A stretch of DNA of 64,000 nucleotides. Source: Alteromonas aquimaris (lineage in GTDB: Bacteria; Pseudomonadota; Gammaproteobacteria; Enterobacterales; Alteromonadaceae). How positions within the stretch are numbered: position 1 is the first letter of the stretch; every line of letters begins with the position of its first letter. Of this stretch, positions 61,712 through 64,000 are shown in pieces. The DNA is taken from assembly GCF_026183695.1 (NCBI RefSeq), contig NZ_JAPFRD010000002.1:54279-118278 (forward strand). The letters run 5' to 3'. The position numbers and the translations under genes were made by a program. The notes under the pieces are model-generated. The model was not told the DNA's origin. It searched no databases and was given only the letters and a program-made list of their open reading frames with translations.

Positions 61712-62053
61712 ATGAAAAAACTGTTTTCGAGTCATGACAGTTTTTTAGTTCAACAAGTTCGCAGTGAACTTGAAGCATTGGACATTCCCTATCTGATGAA
61801 AAACGAATTCATCAGCGGCGCAATGGGTGAGCTTCCCTGGCAGGAAGTCTTGCCCGAAATTTGGTTAATCGATGAGGCCTGGGAACCCAAAGCCAGCAAA
61901 GTGATTGAAGGATTAACGCAACAGTTAAAAGCTGACGATGTAAAGGTTTGTGCGCAATTATGGCAATGTCCCGAGTGCCACGAATTTAACGAGCCAGAAT
62001 TTGAATCGTGTTGGCAATGTCAGTATGAGCAGCGCTCTGTTCCGATTTCCTGA
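61712..62053 (+). CDS. DUF2007 domain protein with C-terminal zinc ribbon
   Basis: A 113-residue cytosolic protein. Residues 1-70 look like DUF2007 (RSELEALDIPYLMKNEF, then GELPWQEVLPEIWLID), a ferredoxin-like domain proposed to signal or bind small ligands. The end carries two CxxC pairs, CPECHEFNEPEFESCWQC (about 89-106), a compact zinc ribbon. The ATG is two bases after the pilU stop, so it is cotranscribed with pilTU and may act near the pilus motors, though this is only inferred. Confidence 0.8.
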   Translation: MKKLFSSHDSFLVQQVRSELEALDIPYLMKNEFISGAMGELPWQEVLPEIWLIDEAWEPKASKVIEGLTQQLKADDVKVCAQLWQCPECHEFNEPEFESCWQCQYEQRSVPIS

Positions 62054-62134
62054 TACGACCAACACGCTATTCAAATTTGCGCGTTCAGGTTATTCTGCTT
62101 TAATTTTCTATTGAATACTTAAAAGGCAGGATAG

Positions 62135-62524
62135 ATGACAATACTGATATTATGCTTACTCATCGCAACTGTGATGCCGATATTAGCCAAAGTACCTTTA
62201 GCCTATGCGCAAAACGAGATGCAGGGAGGCTATGACAATAAAGAGCCGCGGGCCCAACAGGCGTGCCTGAAAGGCTTTGGAGCAAGAGCTAAAGCGGCCC
62301 ATGAAAACTGTTTTGAAGCGTTAACCATGTTTGCGCCTGGCGTGTTGGTGTGTATCGCGACCGAGACAATCGGGCCTGTTATTACCACGCTGGCAATTAC
62401 CTTCATCGCAGCCCGAACCATTTATCTTTTTGCCTACTGGTTCAATATCCACCTTTTGCGCAGCACCGCGTGGTTAGTCGGCTTTGGCGTGTCATTGGCA
62501 CTGATTTATTTCGCGATCCCTTAA
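62135..62524 (+). CDS. MAPEG family membrane protein
   Basis: A 129-residue inner-membrane protein with four hydrophobic helices. Helix 2 begins KAAHENCFEALTMFAPGVL, where the N-E-P/F pattern of MAPEG proteins (membrane-associated eicosanoid/glutathione metabolism) is visible, and AARTIYLFAYWFNIHLLRSTAW near the end is also characteristic. Bacterial members may be glutathione-linked; the substrate is unknown. AAAAGGCAGG precedes the ATG. Confidence 0.85.
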   Translation: MTILILCLLIATVMPILAKVPLAYAQNEMQGGYDNKEPRAQQACLKGFGARAKAAHENCFEALTMFAPGVLVCIATETIGPVITTLAITFIAARTIYLFAYWFNIHLLRSTAWLVGFGVSLALIYFAIP

Positions 62525-62813
62525 ACGGTATTACCACCCAGGTATCGCAATAAAGTCATGGCAATCTACCCCCCAAGGGGGAACGTAAGCTTTTTTACCG
62601 TAATGCAGGAACCTGACCTAAGGTTGGCACCGAAGTAGGCTATTGTGGCGCCATGCTGATTCGTACGCGGCTTCTCTATCTAGGCTTCTTAGTAAAGGAG
62701 GGGCGGTTGGAGGTATTTCTCTTTCGCTTTAAGCCACTACATCAGCCTGGGGTTTGGTGTTATAAAGAATTTTTTCTTTTCAGTTTTGATAGCCATAGGA
62801 CACAGGAAAAAAG

Positions 62814-63467
62814 ATGGAACTAAAACAAACGGGTGGCTTTGCTGCGCTATATGCTGGGTGCGCATATATCTTTGGGTTTAGTGTACTACTGCTGTTACTT
62901 TCCCCCGAACAGGCTAGTGAGTGGTCGCACGCGCAACGGCTTGAATTCTTATTAGAAAATAAAACCCTGCTGCACATCTGGAATAATGTCATTTATACCG
63001 TGTTTGGAATAGTGCTTATCTTTCTTACTCTAGCTTTAGATACAAGAATCCCCCATACCGACATCATTCGCACAAAAGCCACCAAAACATTGGGCTTTAT
63101 CTGGGCCGCTTTATTGATTGCAAGTGGTATGATCGCCAATGTGGGGATGGAAAAAGTGTCGTCTTTGTATGCGTCTGACCCCGCGCTTGCGGTCACAGTA
63201 TGGCAGATGTTGGGGATTATCCAGGATGGGTTAGGCGGTGGTGTGGAAGTGCTCGGTGGCCTATGGGTGGTGCTGATCAGCGTTATGGCGCTACGCACCC
63301 GAACTTTTTCTACAGCCCTCAATATCGTAGGCATAATTGTAGGTATTGCCGGTTGTCTTACGATCTTGCCTGGCCTAAGTGATTTCGGGGCAATTTTCGG
63401 GCTTGGCCAGATCCTTTGGTTCCTATGCTTGAGCGTGGCGTTTTTTCGCGATAATGAACCCCTATAA
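62814..63467 (+). CDS. Multi-pass membrane protein, DUF4386-like
   Basis: A 217-residue protein with about six hydrophobic segments (roughly 10-29, 57-76, 91-110, 130-160, 168-190 and 192-210). The pattern of LLENKTLLHIWN followed by helices resembles DUF4386-type integral membrane proteins; I hold this loosely. Function unknown. AGGAAAAAAG is upstream of the ATG. The 289-bp gap before it shows nothing recognisable. Confidence 0.7.
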   Translation: MELKQTGGFAALYAGCAYIFGFSVLLLLLSPEQASEWSHAQRLEFLLENKTLLHIWNNVIYTVFGIVLIFLTLALDTRIPHTDIIRTKATKTLGFIWAALLIASGMIANVGMEKVSSLYASDPALAVTVWQMLGIIQDGLGGGVEVLGGLWVVLISVMALRTRTFSTALNIVGIIVGIAGCLTILPGLSDFGAIFGLGQILWFLCLSVAFFRDNEPL

Positions 63468-63914
63468 CTTGTAATTCTGTATAACATGCTGCGTGCAGCT
63501 CTAAGGGCAGTAGGGTCAGCATACCTTACTTATCGAATTCGCGCGTTAGTGGTTTCAGTGATTGAAGAGTTTTGCATACCGCTGGTGATAGCCATAGGAT
63601 TAGGCAACAGTAAACTCAAGGTCGATAGGTTATTGATTCACCACGAGCGTGAACCTGTAACTGTGGATATTGCGCGGCTTTTCACACCCAGGGGTTGTGC
63701 ATACGCAGGCTTTCTGGCGGGATAGGGGTGCGCTTTACCACTTTTAACTCCTATTCAAACTCACGTACATGCACCACGTTTCTGGTTATCTTTACAAAAT
63801 ACAGCGACATTTGCTTGTACGATACCGCGAAACCCGCTAGTTTTCATTGTAGAGACTTTCCTAATTACGTACCATTTGAAAAGTCTTTCAATTTTAATTA
63901 ATTAGAGTTGTAGT
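63468..63914. other. Intergenic region, possibly decayed sequence
   Basis: A 447-bp stretch with two short plus-strand frames (63486-63725 and 63695-63901) that lack ribosome sites and overlap each other. Composition does not mark either as real. It may be the upstream region of the gene at the window edge, or remnant coding DNA. Confidence 0.4.
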
Positions 63915-64000
63915 GTGACCGATTCTGAAATTACCTCGGCAGCGCAAAATGATATCTCTCAAACTGTGCGCATGTCACCGGCAATTGTATGCGCTGGCAT
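63915..64000 (+). CDS. Start of a gene truncated by the window edge
   Basis: A GTG-started frame (VTDSEITSAAQND..., with SPAIVCAG at the end) stays open for 28 codons to the last base. The upstream TTAGAGTTG is a weak ribosome site. The product cannot be identified from so little. An ATG twenty codons in (63972) is an alternative start. Confidence 0.4.
   Translation, partial: MTDSEITSAAQNDISQTVRMSPAIVCAG

Noticed and set aside
63486-63725. 79-codon frame near the right edge
   Set aside because: No ribosome site and no recognisable protein features; listed only as part of the intergenic region.

Overview
The window looks like a stretch of chromosome from a marine gammaproteobacterium of the Alteromonadales (Alteromonas/Aestuariibacter-like). 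This rests on protein resemblance and gene order: gltBD next to arcB, a GntR-led prpBC-acnD-prpF propionate operon, dolP-diaA-yraN-lpoA opposite rsmI, yggS-proC-yggT opposite pilTU, a DUF3545 gene, and a carboxynorspermidine pathway. No rRNA, tRNA, prophage, CRISPR array or intact insertion sequence was found. Most of the window is housekeeping metabolism; the accessory signal sits in intergenic DNA.

Layout. 1-3.5 kb: REP-like repeats, galE with a coupled small membrane-protein gene, and a POT peptide transporter. 3.8-10.3 kb: a small secreted protein and glutamate synthase gltBD. 10.9-19.9 kb: ArcB hybrid kinase, an N-terminally truncated surface protein with a GlyGly-CTERM-like tail, an AbgT transporter, a 2OG-Fe(II) oxygenase, a second REP-like cluster and an APC permease. 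20.1-27.6 kb: a lone, apparently catalytically dead RelA/SpoT-type HD protein and the methylcitrate-cycle operon, with two identical palindromic operator candidates upstream of its GntR gene. 27.8-32.3 kb: envelope genes (DolP, DiaA, YraN, LpoA) divergent from rsmI.

32.3-41 kb: a MITE-like element, an 88-aa orphan gene, a strict 22-bp-period degenerate tandem array, the carboxynorspermidine genes, a PLP deaminase-type enzyme, a chalcone isomerase-like/DUF3833 pair and a two-component system. 41-46 kb: aceK, an orphan CheY-like receiver, an SDR and a secreted subtilase. 46.1-51.8 kb: thr leader peptide and attenuator, thrABC and an overlapping ung, with a MetJ-box-like palindrome just upstream. 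51.8-64 kb: DUF3545, pgi-tal, yaaA, a GST, the yggS operon, pilTU with a DUF2007/zinc-ribbon gene, MAPEG and DUF4386 membrane proteins, and the start of a gene cut by the window edge.

No clearly new multi-gene system was found. The least explained features are the 22-bp array (32975-33172), the MetJ-like box at the thr operon, the degenerate HD protein, and the small gene inserted between a terminator and galE.
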